Shown: piece after piece, positions 19,992-29,170 of the stretch | Position numbering within the stretch: the first letter of the stretch is position 1 | Layout of the letters: every line of letters starts with the position of its first letter | Notes under the pieces: generated by a model | What the model was told of the DNA's origin: nothing | Seen by the model: the letters and a program-made list of their open reading frames with translations, nothing else | The model's database searches: none | Translations under genes and position numbers: made by a program | Source: Acidobacteriota bacterium | Lineage (GTDB): Bacteria > Acidobacteriota > Blastocatellia > UBA7656 | Length of the DNA: 64,000 nt | Assembly: GCA_038040445.1 (NCBI GenBank) | Contig: JBBPIG010000012.1 | Coordinates: 117,901-181,900, forward strand | Direction: 5' to 3'

Positions 19992-22624
19992 TCGTGCCTC
20001 AGCGCCAGCAGCGGATCAACTTGCGTCGCCCGGCGGGCAGGGAAATAACAGGCCACCGACGCCACCACCAGCAGCAGTACGGGAAGCAACACAAACGTCC
20101 ACGGATCAGTCGCGCTCACGTCGAAGAGCAGCGTCTCCATCAAGCGCGTCAGTGCGAATGAAGCCACTAACCCGAACGCCACGCCGAGCAGTGTCAGCTT
20201 CATCCCCTGCCCCTGCACCAACCGCAGTACATCTCGCGCCTCGGCGCCCAACGCCATCCGAATGCCCAACTCGTGTGTGCGTTGCGCAACCGAGTAGGCA
20301 ATCACGCCGTAAATCCCGATGGCGGCCAGCAACAACGCCAGCCCCGCAAACACTCCCAGCAACGTCATCAATACGCGACGTTCTGCAATTGAGTCTGCGA
20401 GCGTGGCGTCGAGTGTGGTCAGGCCGGCAACGCCCAGGTCTTTATCCACCGCCGCAACTGCTTGCTTGAGCGCGCCAGCCACCATTTGCGGTTCGCCTTT
20501 GGGACGCACCAACAGGCTCATAAACGACCAGACGCTTTGCGGGTGCGGAACGTAAGCGAGCGGCGGCGCTTCGCTCTCCAACTTCAACTGTCTGACATCG
20601 CCGGCGACGCCAACGATCTCGAACCAGACCGGAGGCCTCCGAGTGCCGAGGTGAATGCGTTTGCCGGCGACCTCTTCGTTCGGGAAAAAGCGTTTGGCGA
20701 AACTTTGATTGACGATGACTACGCCAGGGGCTTGTGCATCGTCGTGGATGCTGAAAGCCCGGCCGCCGAGCAGCGGGATTTGCAACGTGCGGAAATAATC
20801 CGGGCTGACAGGAATTTGCCCGGCAAACAACCCCTGCGGAGTTTCGGGACGGCCTTCGATGATGAAGATGCGCGAGTTGTAAATGTCACTCAGCGGCGAG
20901 TAGGCGGCGGTAGCTGTGGCCTCAACACCGGGCAAGGCTTGCAGCTTCTCGGTGATTTGTTGCAGGAAAGCGGTGCGCTTTTCAGGTTGCCCGTAACGCG
21001 CATCCGGGAGGTTGAGATTCAATGTCACCACGCCTTCCGGCTTGAAGCCCGGATCAACCGCCTGCAACTTGAGAAAGCTTTTGATGAGCAGTCCCGCGCC
21101 CACCAGCAACACCAGCGACAACGCGATTTCAACGACCATTAGCCCTGCGCGCAAGCGTTGGCCGTCCGGTCTGGATGCCGCGCTGCCTTTCAAAACCGCA
21201 CTCGGTTGCTGAAGCGAAACCTGCAATGCCGGCATCAAACCGAACACTGCGCCCGTCAACAGAACAGCCAACGCCGTGAAGCCGAGCGCCCGGCCATCGA
21301 GCGCGACCTCATCCAATCGAGCCAGCTTCAGCACACTGAGCCCCTTCAACCAACTCAGACTCCACACGGCCAACAGCAATCCCGCTATGCCACCGAACGC
21401 CGCCAGCAGCAGGCTCTCCGTCAACAACTGCCGCAGCAAACGCCCGCGACTTGCGCCCAACGCCGCGCGCACGGCCATCTCCCGTTCTCGGCCCGACGCG
21501 CGGGCCAGCAGCAGGTTGGCGATGTTGGCGCAGGCAATCAGCAACACAAAGGCGACCGCGCCAAACAACACCAACAACGGTCTGCGAATCGCGCCCGTCA
21601 ACTGCTCGTTGAGCGGCCTCAGATCGAAATGATCCCGCGTGGATCGCGCGGATTGCGCCGCCAACTCTGCCGCCATGCTGTCCATCCCGGCGTGCGCCTG
21701 TTCGCGAGACAAACCCGGCTTCAGGCGAGCCAGCACGTTTATGAAATAGGCCTGACGATTGGCCTGCGGGTCGAGCGTCAAGGTCCTCCAAAGCCTGGTC
21801 TCATCGGGATAATTGAAGCCCGGCGGCATCACTCCAATCACAGTGCAGGGCCGAGCATTGATGGTCACTTGCTGTCCGATGATGCCCGGTGCAGCGCCGA
21901 ATTGCTGCTGCCATAACGCGTGACTGAGCACGACCACGGCTTCCGCCCCCGGTTTGTCTTCGTCGGGCAGAAAGCCGCGCCCTAACAGCGGCGGCACGCC
22001 CAGCGTCTCGAAAAAGCCAGCCGAGACATTGGCGCCGCGCACCAATGCCGCTTCATCCGCACCAGCAAGATTGAAGCGCCCATTGGTAAAAGCCGTCATC
22101 TGCTCGAAGACCTGATTCCGCTGTTGCCAATCAATGAAAAGCGGCACCGAGCTGGGGAGGTCTTTGGCCGTCTGCTCGGCATTCGCGCGCCAGACCATCA
22201 CCAGCCGCTCCGGGTTCTTGAACGGCAGCGGCTTGAGCAACATGGAATTGACCATCGTAAAAATGGTCGTGTTCGCGCCGATGCCGAGGGCGAGTGTGAC
22301 GACGGCAATCAACGTGAAGCCGGGGTCCTTCAGCAGCATTCGTATGCCGTAACGCAGGTCTTGAAACATCTCGTCCTCCAATCGCTGCGGTTGTAACAGC
22401 AGCGCATCCCAAAACGCGCCAAGACTGCGCCGCAGCAGATCAAGTTTGGTTTTCCAGTTGAGCTTGTTCCAATCAGCCAGTAACTCTTCGCGATGTCTTA
22501 ACTCGGCCTCCCATTCTTGCTTCCAATCGGCGCGCAGTCTTCGCGGAACGATCACGCCGATGACGTTGATTAACCAAAGATGCGGCTGTTTGTGGCGCTT
22601 GCTGGACCGGTTTGAGAGCGACAT
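19988..22624 (-). CDS. ADOP permease with prefix (copy 8, first after PadR)
   Basis: 878 residues and first permease of the PadR operon. The prefix covers residues 1-88 ([44 protein letters not shown]). The first periplasmic core has [20 protein letters not shown]. The second has [20 protein letters not shown], the common VxGVVxDV strand pair. It ends [19 protein letters not shown] 22624 lies 15 nt after the PadR stop with a GGGG Shine-Dalgarno six nt upstream, and its own stop overlaps the start of copy 7. This position makes it the permease most directly tied to PadR control. The internal junction is GGAGGACGAGATG. Confidence 0.93.
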   Translation of the reverse strand: MSLSNRSSKRHKQPHLWLINVIGVIVPRRLRADWKQEWEAELRHREELLADWNKLNWKTKLDLLRRSLGAFWDALLLQPQRLEDEMFQDLRYGIRMLLKDPGFTLIAVVTLALGIGANTTIFTMVNSMLLKPLPFKNPERLVMVWRANAEQTAKDLPSSVPLFIDWQQRNQVFEQMTAFTNGRFNLAGADEAALVRGANVSAGFFETLGVPPLLGRGFLPDEDKPGAEAVVVLSHALWQQQFGAAPGIIGQQVTINARPCTVIGVMPPGFNYPDETRLWRTLTLDPQANRQAYFINVLARLKPGLSREQAHAGMDSMAAELAAQSARSTRDHFDLRPLNEQLTGAIRRPLLVLFGAVAFVLLIACANIANLLLARASGREREMAVRAALGASRGRLLRQLLTESLLLAAFGGIAGLLLAVWSLSWLKGLSVLKLARLDEVALDGRALGFTALAVLLTGAVFGLMPALQVSLQQPSAVLKGSAASRPDGQRLRAGLMVVEIALSLVLLVGAGLLIKSFLKLQAVDPGFKPEGVVTLNLNLPDARYGQPEKRTAFLQQITEKLQALPGVEATATAAYSPLSDIYNSRIFIIEGRPETPQGLFAGQIPVSPDYFRTLQIPLLGGRAFSIHDDAQAPGVVIVNQSFAKRFFPNEEVAGKRIHLGTRRPPVWFEIVGVAGDVRQLKLESEAPPLAYVPHPQSVWSFMSLLVRPKGEPQMVAGALKQAVAAVDKDLGVAGLTTLDATLADSIAERRVLMTLLGVFAGLALLLAAIGIYGVIAYSVAQRTHELGIRMALGAEARDVLRLVQGQGMKLTLLGVAFGLVASFALTRLMETLLFDVSATDPWTFVLLPVLLLVVASVACYFPARRATQVDPLLALRHE

Positions 22625-22639
22625 CTGAAACCCCGCTGA

Positions 22640-22972
22640 TCATCCTCGTTCACGAGAGGGCTTGATCTTCGATGGGTAAGGCGCGAGATTTTCCAACATC
22701 CGGTAGCGTTTTGTGGCTTCGGCTAAGGCGTCTTTTCCGTCGGAGGTCAATTCGTAATACTTGCGCGGAGGCCGTCCTTCACGTTGAGCGATACCCGCCT
22801 TCTCCCATTTGGAATCAATGAGACTCGTTTCCTCGAGCCTGCGCAGCGCCGGGTAGACGGTCCCACTCGGCAAGCCGGTGATATCCATAATGTCGAAGCC
22901 GTATTGATAGCCGTTAGACAGCGCTTGCAGGATCGCCGCCGCCGAATGAGAGAGGTACGCTTTCGGACTCAT
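22640..22972 (-). CDS. PadR-family transcriptional regulator
   Basis: 110-residue winged-helix repressor. It starts MSPKAYLSHSAAAILQALSN at ATG 22972 behind AGGAGG. The frame is open much further upstream, but that stretch has no PadR similarity and crosses the promoter. Seen: helix-turn-helix region 10-50 with GLPSGTVYPALRRLEETSLI (recognition helix), then the wing with EGRPPRKYYELTSDGKDAL, both standard for PadR. The usual longer C-terminal dimerisation helix is short here (RYRMLENL). PadR proteins usually bind next to their own promoter and release on a ligand or damage signal. Being the first gene of a six-permease operon, it very likely controls itself and the ADOPs. Confidence 0.93.
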   Translation of the reverse strand: MSPKAYLSHSAAAILQALSNGYQYGFDIMDITGLPSGTVYPALRRLEETSLIDSKWEKAGIAQREGRPPRKYYELTSDGKDALAEATKRYRMLENLAPYPSKIKPSRERG

Positions 22973-23294
22973 CAGCCCTCCTTTGACTGTCCTGAGTAGG
23001 ATGCTAGTTATATAGAATGCTACATAGGCTGTCAAGGTTGAAGGTTGGCTGCCCCTTTTCTCGTTTACAGCAAGATCGCTCGTGTAGTAAAAAGCGAACG
23101 ATCGCGCTGCAAGAGGTGCGGTATGGAAGCCATATGCGAGATCAGCAAGCCGCAACACAGGGACGCCACCCGCGGACAGGTATTCTCGATCGCCTGCAGC
23201 CCGTCGCAACTCCCAGTCTGTTAAGATTGCTCGGCAAGAAAAGCGCCGCGCGTAAGACCACCACCAACAGAACGACAAAACGAAAGGAGTCAGC
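22973..23294. other. Divergent intergenic region padR / DUF4760-like gene
   Basis: Holds the padR promoter at its left end. To the right I see a weak TTTACA-18-TAAAAA pair near 23066-23095 that could serve the plus-strand operon, and an AAGGAG just before 23295. A 33-codon frame at 23123-23224 is not convincing as a gene. Confidence 0.5.
23007..23035 (-). promoter_or_regulatory. sigma70-type promoter of padR-ADOP operon with possible PadR operator
   Basis: On the minus strand TTGACA (23030-23035) is followed after exactly 17 nt by TATAAC (23007-23012), a near-consensus pair 35 nt before the PadR start codon. The spacer and -10 region carry the imperfect dyad ATGCTAG (23001-23007) / CTACAT (23020-23025) and a direct repeat TAGCAT, a plausible autorepression site. 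Confidence 0.75.
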
Positions 23295-23735
23295 ATGAGT
23301 GACAAACACCACGACGTTGCGTTGATTTTGAAGCTGTATGAGCTTCGCCGCGAGGAGGGGATTCGCCGCGCGCGCAAATGGTACTTCACCGAGTTCAACC
23401 CACAGAGCGCCGAGGACATTGTGAAGATCTTCGGCAGCGGACACGACGGAAGCGCCTACTATCGAATGATAACTTCCTACTGGGAAATGGCCTCGTCTTT
23501 TGTGAACAACGGCGGAATAGACGAGAAGATGTTCCTGGATGCCAACGGAGAGCACGTCGGGGTGTTCTCGAAGCTCGAGCCGTTCATCACCGAAGTGCGG
23601 GAGGCGATCGGCCAGCCGGACTACCTGCGCCAGCTCGAAACTCTGGTTGGCAAAACACCAAACGCGAAGGAGCGGCTCGACCGGCTTCGCGGAGTATTTT
23701 CACGCTGGTCAAAGATCGCAAAGGAGTCAGCGTAA
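23295..23735 (+). CDS. Conserved hypothetical protein (DUF4760-like)
   Basis: 146 residues, soluble and mostly helical, with no signal peptide. It has the pattern seen in acidobacterial DUF4760-like proteins: LILKLYELRREEGIRRARKW near the N-terminus, YYRMITSYWEMASSFVNNG in the middle, and LFxDxNGE..VFxKLxPFxxxxRE (here MFLDANGEHVGVFSKLEPFI). Start ATG 23295 has a strong AAAGGAG. It is the first gene of a plus-strand run with gaps of 15-50 nt that continues to 28892. Biochemical function is unknown; the family name is from pattern memory, not a search. Confidence 0.8.
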   Translation: MSDKHHDVALILKLYELRREEGIRRARKWYFTEFNPQSAEDIVKIFGSGHDGSAYYRMITSYWEMASSFVNNGGIDEKMFLDANGEHVGVFSKLEPFITEVREAIGQPDYLRQLETLVGKTPNAKERLDRLRGVFSRWSKIAKESA

Positions 23736-23750
23736 TCGAGGAGGATTGCA

Positions 23751-24743
23751 ATGCGATTTATCACAGTCTTCAGCCTTGTCACCGTCATGTTGTCCGGCAT
23801 GATCTTCTCGGTTTTGGCAGGTTCGTATTCGGACAAGAAACTCACCAAAGCAGACGTCGACGCAATGATGAAGGAGCTTTCCAACTGGGGGCGCTGGGGC
23901 AAAGACGATCAGCTTGGCGCAATGAACCTGATCACTCCGGCGAAGCGAAAGCAAGCCGCGGCGCTGGTGAAAGACGGCGTTTCAATTTCGCTGGCGCGCG
24001 ACACCAACACCGAAACTGCACCGGACAACGCGCAGCCTTACGAGCATTCGATGACGCTGAGCGGCGTCGGCAATCGCGGACAGTTCAGCCTGGATAAGAT
24101 CGGCGTCTCTTTTCACGGCTACCAACACACGCATTTGGATGCGCTCTGTCATATGTTCTGGCAGGGCAAAATGTATAACGGATTCTCGCAGGAAGAAGTC
24201 ACTAAAGAGGGCGCAGCAAAACTCTCGATCGCGAATCTGAAGCCGGGCGTCTTCACCCGTGGGATTCTGATTGACCTGCCTAAGCTCAAAGGCGTGCCGT
24301 ACCTTGAACCCGGAACGCCGATTTATCCCGAAGACCTGGATGCGTGGGAGAAGATGGCGAAGATCAAGGTTTCACCGGGAGATGTCATCTTCGTCCGCAC
24401 TGGACGATGGGCACGCCGGGCCGCGGTTGGCGCCTGGGATGTGAGCGGGAAGTCTGCCGGGCTTCACGCTTCGTGCGCAAGATGGATCAGGCAACGCGAC
24501 GTTGCGATCATCGGGAGCGATGTGGCGAGCGACTTGCTCCCTTCAGGCATCGACGGCGTGTCGCATCCGATTCATCAACTGGTGCTGGTAGCGATGGGCG
24601 TGCATATCTTCGACAACTGCGATCTTGAAGCCGTGAGCGAAGCCTGCGCAAAACGCAATCGATGGGATTTCTTGCTGACGGCCGCGCCGATCGCGGTGGT
24701 CGGCGGCACTGGATCGCCGCTCAATCCGATTGCTACCTTCTGA
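23751..24743 (+). CDS. Exported cyclase-family metal-dependent hydrolase
   Basis: 330 residues. Residues 1-23 form a signal peptide (FSLVTVMLSGMIFSVLAG), so the enzyme is probably periplasmic. The rest matches the putative cyclase / kynurenine-formamidase-like fold (PF04199 type). WGKDDQLGAMNLITPAKR is typical of the long subclass. The metal motif is HGYQHTHLDALCHMFWQGKM, where family members have HxGTHxDxxxH, and later come VRTGRW and GSDVASDLLP. Known relatives hydrolyse cyclic amides or esters; the substrate cannot be read from sequence. ATG 23751 follows GAGGAGG. A second, shorter cyclase (42759-43580) is unrelated in context. The gene sits before a PQQ dehydrogenase, suggesting a shared periplasmic oxidation/hydrolysis pathway. 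Confidence 0.9.
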   Translation: MRFITVFSLVTVMLSGMIFSVLAGSYSDKKLTKADVDAMMKELSNWGRWGKDDQLGAMNLITPAKRKQAAALVKDGVSISLARDTNTETAPDNAQPYEHSMTLSGVGNRGQFSLDKIGVSFHGYQHTHLDALCHMFWQGKMYNGFSQEEVTKEGAAKLSIANLKPGVFTRGILIDLPKLKGVPYLEPGTPIYPEDLDAWEKMAKIKVSPGDVIFVRTGRWARRAAVGAWDVSGKSAGLHASCARWIRQRDVAIIGSDVASDLLPSGIDGVSHPIHQLVLVAMGVHIFDNCDLEAVSEACAKRNRWDFLLTAAPIAVVGGTGSPLNPIATF

Positions 24744-24768
24744 TCAGTGACGGTGTTTGGGAGATCGA

Positions 24769-26637
24769 ATGGAATCGCCAGGTCGACTACTTATCACGAT
24801 GGTGCTCGCTGGAGTTGTGTCTGTTTCCTCCGAGGGCATTGCCGCTTTTCGCAACGACGCCGAGCAACAGCAACCGCCGCAGGCTGATCCGGCGAGCGCC
24901 GAGATCTACCAGCAGAAATGCGCGATGTGCCATGAAAACCCGGTGGATCGAGTCCCGCCTCGATTCCTGATCGCGAGACGCTCGGCCGAGGATGTCATCC
25001 ACACTCTGACCACCGGCGCGATGAAACAACAAGCGGCCGGCCTAAACGCCGATCAGATTCGAGCGCTCGCGATTTATCTCACCGGCAAACAGCCCGGCGC
25101 GCCTGTTCAGGCAAACCTCGAAGCGAACCGCTGCAAGGGCAGCGGCGGACCGATTAATCTCAACGGCCCCCAGTGGAACGGATGGGGACGTGACAATCAG
25201 AACTCTCGCTATCAGCCCAAGCCGGAACTAAAAGCTGAAGACGTTCCCAAGCTGAAGGTGAAGTGGGCCTGGTCGCATCCCGGTCCGATGGCGACTGGAC
25301 AGCCGGTGATCATCGGCGATCGTCTCTATATCACTACCGAGGTGGGACAGATCTTTTGCTTGAACGCGCAAACGGGTTGCACGTATTGGACGATGAACGC
25401 CGGAGCAGCAGTTCGCGCCGCGATGAGCGTCGGTCCGCTGCCTCCCGGATCGCAGGCCAGGTTTGCGCTTTATTTCGGCGATGAGAAATCAAACGTTCAG
25501 GCTGTGGATGCCGCGACCGGAAGGCTGCTGTGGAAGACGAAGATCGAGGAGCATCTGCTCTCGCGGATAACCGGCTCGCCGGTGCTGTACCGGGACCGGA
25601 TCTATGTGCCCGTTTCCTCTTTTGAAGAGACCGCCGGACGCGACAGCAAGTATGAGTGCTGCACGTTTCGCGGCAGTGTTGTAGCGCTCAACGCCTACTC
25701 GGGCAAGGTCCTCTGGAAGACGTTCACGGTCCAGGATGTGCCGAAGCCCTTTAAGAAAAACTCCACCGGCACGCAGATGTACGGTCCCGCCGGCGGCGCA
25801 ATCTGGTCGGCCCCGGCACTCGATCTGAAACGTAAGCTGATTTACGCCGGCTCCGGCAATTCATACACCGATGCCGCAACGGCGCTCACTGACGCGATCA
25901 TTGCATTCGACATGGAGACGGGCAAGATCAAGTGGTCGAATCAAGTCACTCCCAAAGACAATTTCCTGGTAGGCTGCCGCCAGCCCGGCGTCGGCAACTG
26001 CCCTGAAGAAGCGGGACCCGACTATGACTTTGGCAGCTCCCCGATTCTGCACACGTTGCCCAACGGCAAGCAGGTCATTCTGGCCGGGCAGAAGTCCGGC
26101 GTGATGTATGCGCTTGATCCCGGCGACAACGGTAAGATTCTGTGGCAAGTGAAAGTAGGTAACGGCGGCGCGCTCGGCGGGATCGAGTGGGGATTCGCAG
26201 CCGATTCGGAAAACGCTTACGTGCCGATGGCCGACGTGTTTGGCGCGGGCCGTAAGCCGGGCATAACCGCCTTGAAGATCGCAACCGGAGAGAAGCTTTG
26301 GTATGTGCCGGCGCCTCCGGCGAAATGCAGTTGGGGAACGACACGTTGCGCCAACTCTCAATCTCAAGCGGCGACGGTCATTCCCGGCGCAGTCTTTTCA
26401 GGAACCGCGGACGGGCATCTGCGGGCTTACTCGACCAAAGACGGAACGGTGATCTGGGACTTTGATACGGCGGCCGAGCCCTACGACGGCGTCAACGGAG
26501 TGAAGGCGAAGGGCGGCACGTTGGATGGCGGCGGACCAACGATCGCGAATGGAGTGCTGTACGTGAATTCCGGCTACGGCCGGATCATCGGCCAGCCGGG
26601 CAATGTGCTGCTGGCGTTCACGGTTGATGGTAAGTGA
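24769..26637 (+). CDS. PQQ-dependent dehydrogenase with N-terminal cytochrome c (PVA-dehydrogenase-like)
   Basis: 622 residues from ATG 24769 (GGGAG five nt upstream; a TTG 12 nt earlier is less likely). Order: signal peptide to about residue 25; a single-heme cytochrome c domain with CAMCH at about 51-55; then an eight-bladed PQQ beta-propeller. The propeller repeats tryptophan-docking segments such as [27 protein letters not shown] and [10 protein letters not shown]. This order matches polyvinyl-alcohol dehydrogenase (cytochrome) rather than methanol dehydrogenase, where the cytochrome is C-terminal or separate. It oxidises an alcohol in the periplasm and passes electrons to its heme; the true substrate is uncertain. 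The cysteine pair KYECC could be a redox disulfide. Confidence 0.9.
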   Translation: MESPGRLLITMVLAGVVSVSSEGIAAFRNDAEQQQPPQADPASAEIYQQKCAMCHENPVDRVPPRFLIARRSAEDVIHTLTTGAMKQQAAGLNADQIRALAIYLTGKQPGAPVQANLEANRCKGSGGPINLNGPQWNGWGRDNQNSRYQPKPELKAEDVPKLKVKWAWSHPGPMATGQPVIIGDRLYITTEVGQIFCLNAQTGCTYWTMNAGAAVRAAMSVGPLPPGSQARFALYFGDEKSNVQAVDAATGRLLWKTKIEEHLLSRITGSPVLYRDRIYVPVSSFEETAGRDSKYECCTFRGSVVALNAYSGKVLWKTFTVQDVPKPFKKNSTGTQMYGPAGGAIWSAPALDLKRKLIYAGSGNSYTDAATALTDAIIAFDMETGKIKWSNQVTPKDNFLVGCRQPGVGNCPEEAGPDYDFGSSPILHTLPNGKQVILAGQKSGVMYALDPGDNGKILWQVKVGNGGALGGIEWGFAADSENAYVPMADVFGAGRKPGITALKIATGEKLWYVPAPPAKCSWGTTRCANSQSQAATVIPGAVFSGTADGHLRAYSTKDGTVIWDFDTAAEPYDGVNGVKAKGGTLDGGGPTIANGVLYVNSGYGRIIGQPGNVLLAFTVDGK

Positions 26638-26687
26638 TTCGGACGGTTCTTTTAGAACGGGCGTATACCTGAGAGAATTAGGAGCGA

Positions 26688-27437
26688 ATGCGCGACGAAG
26701 TCGATCAAAGAGGCACGAGCGCTGCAACCCAACCGGGAGGGAGTATCACCATTCCTCCCGAGCTTGCGGACGTGGTGAGAGTGGGTGTGCGCGCCGGCCG
26801 CGAAGTGCCGGGCAGTGTGGCGCTGGGCGGTTCAGTGTGTGCTCTCTTCGCTCATCATAGAGAGTCGATCGACATCGATTTTGTTCTTACCGATCTCAAC
26901 AAACGATTTCAGGAAGTGAGAGAACATCTGTTAGAGGTTCCCGGATGGAAGGAGGCGCGGATCAGGGTCCCAGTCCTGATTCTCGGCTCGCTTGACGGCG
27001 TTGAGGTTGGCTATCGTCAGCTTCGCCGTTCGGCGCCGCTCGAGACACAGGAAGTTGAAACGCCGGAAGGGACGTTGATCATCCCGACGCTGGCGGAGAT
27101 GCTGAGAGTGAAGGCTTTTCTCATCTACGAGCGGGATACCACTCGAGACTTCGTTGATTTTGCCGAGCTGTCTCGTCTACTCGAACCGGACGAAGTAGTG
27201 GATGCTCTGAGTGTGCTTGATGAGAAGTTTGGTTGGGAAAAGCAGCCGTCGATCATCCTCGAAGTGACTAAGGCCCTTATGCGGCCCGAGCCGCACGACC
27301 GAGGCACCAACGGATTCGAGACGCTTCGGTTTCTCGATCCTAAGCTAAAGACCTGGGAAGAAGTGGCGGCGCAGTGCTGCGACATCGGGCGGCGTCTGGC
27401 GGTTAGAACGTTAGGTGGGAACTCAGATGCAACATAG
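26688..27437 (+). CDS. AbiEii-like nucleotidyltransferase
   Basis: 249 residues. Residues 43-65 show the nucleotidyltransferase signature VALGGSVCALFAHHRESIDI followed by DFVL (GGS, then DxD metal ligands). IIPTLAEMLRVKAFLIYERD with RDFVDFAEL is the second conserved block of AbiEii/AbiGii-type toxins. Such enzymes usually modify tRNA or proteins and act in abortive infection or as toxins. ATG 26688 follows AGGAG. The gene overlaps the next small gene by 11 nt, as expected for a two-gene unit. It is odd to find it within an operon for a dehydrogenase and CoA-transferase, so a housekeeping or repurposed role is possible. The fold is likely; toxicity is inference. Confidence 0.78.
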   Translation: MRDEVDQRGTSAATQPGGSITIPPELADVVRVGVRAGREVPGSVALGGSVCALFAHHRESIDIDFVLTDLNKRFQEVREHLLEVPGWKEARIRVPVLILGSLDGVEVGYRQLRRSAPLETQEVETPEGTLIIPTLAEMLRVKAFLIYERDTTRDFVDFAELSRLLEPDEVVDALSVLDEKFGWEKQPSIILEVTKALMRPEPHDRGTNGFETLRFLDPKLKTWEEVAAQCCDIGRRLAVRTLGGNSDAT

Positions 27438-27654
27438 GAATATCAACACTGAAGAATGGTCGCGAATGGCGATTGATTCTCTTTTTGAGCGCGGAGTTCT
27501 TCCCGATTGGCGCGAATTCGCGCAAGCCTTGCGGCGGGACGCTGACCTAGCAAGCGAAACCCTCCTAATGTGTGAGCGCCATCCCAACAAAGCGTCGGCC
27601 GCGCTTGCCCGCACACTGGCCGAGCATTTTCACCCTGAACTTCTTCGGCGGTGA
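27427..27654 (+). CDS. Small partner of the nucleotidyltransferase
   Basis: 75 residues from ATG 27427 (GTG 27415 possible; AGGTGGG seven nt before the ATG favours the former). The sequence is acidic, helical and without Cys: NTEEWSRMAIDSLFERGVLP, DWREFAQALRRDADLASETL, LARTLAEHF. I recognise no named domain. The 11-nt overlap with the nucleotidyltransferase and a stop overlapping the following GTG (GTGA) show tight translational coupling. A cognate antitoxin or co-factor is the simplest idea, by gene order only. Confidence 0.65.
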   Translation: MQHRNINTEEWSRMAIDSLFERGVLPDWREFAQALRRDADLASETLLMCERHPNKASAALARTLAEHFHPELLRR

Positions 27655-28892
27655 CCATCACGATGAGCAACAGCCCGAACCTCCTCTCAGGACTGCGTGT
27701 GATCGACTGCGGCACCTACATCGCCGGGCCGGCCGCGGCTACCATGATGTCCGACTTCGGCGCCGAGGTGATAAAGATCGAGCGCCCTCTAGGCGGCGAT
27801 CCTTATCGATACCTTTCATTTCTTCCAGGAATGGCCGTCTCCGAACATAACTATTGCTGGCTGCTCGACGCACGGAACAAGAAGAGCCTTGCCCTCGATT
27901 TGCGAGACGAAGCCGGGCGCGAGATCCTCCGCAAACTTATCGCCACTGCCGATATCTTCATCACCAATTACTCGCCTGATCTCGCTGACAAATTTCAAGT
28001 GCGTTACGAAGACATCGAGCCGCTCAACCCTCGCCTTATCTACGCGCACATCACCGGCTACGGGGAAGCCGGGGATGACGTCAATAAACCGGGCTACGAT
28101 ACGACGGCCTATTGGGCGCGCTCAGGGTTGACGGGAATCATGTTCGATCTGACCACCGCCACGGGCGCAACCCCGTGCGGAACCGGGGACCACCCGGTGG
28201 CGCTCGCGCTGTTCGGGGCAATCATGCTTGCGCTGTATCGGCGTCAAATTACCGGACACGGATCCAAGGTATCGACATCCCTGATGGCGACCGGCGCGTG
28301 GAGCAACAGTTGTCAGATCCAAGCCGCGATGCTCGGCGCGGTGTTCCCGGTTAAGCGCACTCGCTTCTCCGCGTTAAACCCGTTGGTGAATCAGTATCAA
28401 ACTCGCGACGGCCAACGATTCATGTTTTGTTGTCTCGATACCAGGCGCGACTGGGGCCGAATCTGCCGGGCCATTGGGCATACTGAGTTGAGTGACGACG
28501 CTCGCTATTCGACTGTCGAGGCGCGCTTCGAGCGAGGAGAAGAGGTGGTCGCTCTGCTGGATGAATCTCTCGCGACGAAAGATATGGCCGAGTGGCAAGC
28601 GTTGTTCGACGAGCAAGGCGTCATATGGGGTCCTATCCCGACGATGGATCGCGTAGCGGCGGACGCGCAGATGAAAGCGAACGGTGTTTTCGCTGAGTTT
28701 GAACATCCGCAACTTGGCAGCGTTCCAACCGTCAACAACCCGATCAACGTGAACGGCGTCGCCAAGGAGAAACCGCAACTCGCGCCTGGAATAGGCCAGC
28801 ACTCTCTGGAAATCCTGAGCGCCCTCGGCTATGAAGGTCAGGCCATACAGGAATTGATGCGTCTGGGTGTGATTGCGGTGCCGCTAGCATGA
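27651..28892 (+). CDS. CaiB/BaiF family III CoA-transferase
   Basis: 413 residues, cytoplasmic. N-terminal LLSGLRVIDCGTYIAGPAAA then MMSDFGAEVIKIERP is the standard opening of this family. TGDHPVALALFGAIMLALYR carries the likely catalytic Asp, and the C-terminal domain contains GVIWGPIPTMDRVAADAQ. These enzymes move CoA between organic acids (formyl-CoA, carnitine-CoA, bile-acid-CoA). The substrate is not deducible. GTG 27651 overlaps the stop before it; ATG 27663 is an alternative. It closes the plus-strand operon begun at 23295 and with the beta-oxidation genes downstream suggests CoA-linked breakdown of an oxidised substrate. Confidence 0.9.
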   Translation: MTITMSNSPNLLSGLRVIDCGTYIAGPAAATMMSDFGAEVIKIERPLGGDPYRYLSFLPGMAVSEHNYCWLLDARNKKSLALDLRDEAGREILRKLIATADIFITNYSPDLADKFQVRYEDIEPLNPRLIYAHITGYGEAGDDVNKPGYDTTAYWARSGLTGIMFDLTTATGATPCGTGDHPVALALFGAIMLALYRRQITGHGSKVSTSLMATGAWSNSCQIQAAMLGAVFPVKRTRFSALNPLVNQYQTRDGQRFMFCCLDTRRDWGRICRAIGHTELSDDARYSTVEARFERGEEVVALLDESLATKDMAEWQALFDEQGVIWGPIPTMDRVAADAQMKANGVFAEFEHPQLGSVPTVNNPINVNGVAKEKPQLAPGIGQHSLEILSALGYEGQAIQELMRLGVIAVPLA

Positions 28893-28910
28893 ACCGCCTT
28901 TCAACGAACC

Positions 28911-28926
28911 GGGGGCGAAGGCTCCC
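28911..28926 (+). terminator. Weak terminator-like hairpin after CoA-transferase
   Basis: GGGGGC, GAAG loop, GCTCCC form a short GC stem 19 nt after the stop. The tract that follows (GCTCTTG) is only weakly T-rich, so termination is uncertain. The rest of 28927-29170 shows no other signal; a TATTAT near 28991 lacks a convincing -35 box. Confidence 0.35.
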
Positions 28927-29170
28927 GCTCTTGATCTGTAAATAAGCGCGGTCTGTCCCGGATCAGGCTTTCCAGGTAGTGTAATTGTAGTATTATTCAG
29001 TTTCCTGGTTTCACTGCTGTTGGCCTCACGAGCCTGTTGCGGTACTCGCACCCGGCGGCATCCTCGCCAAAGCGGCCCGTGGATCCAAAGACAATTCAGT
29101 TTGCGCTCCGGATCAGTTGTCGTTAGTAAATGGCCAAACCACATCTGTGCCCCGGAATCGCTGCAGCCCA

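Noticed and set aside
75..22624. Macrolide exporter MacB cluster
   Set aside because: Permease cores resemble MacB but there is no ATPase domain, no MacA and no TolC gene; ADOP architecture is duplicated.
23123..23224. Small 33-codon gene before the DUF4760-like gene
   Set aside because: Only a weak AGAGG upstream, no conserved pattern and a frame of this length is expected by chance.
22973..23419. Longer PadR with 149 extra N-terminal residues
   Set aside because: It would run through the TTGACA/TATAAC promoter and lacks similarity; ATG 22972 has AGGAGG at proper distance.
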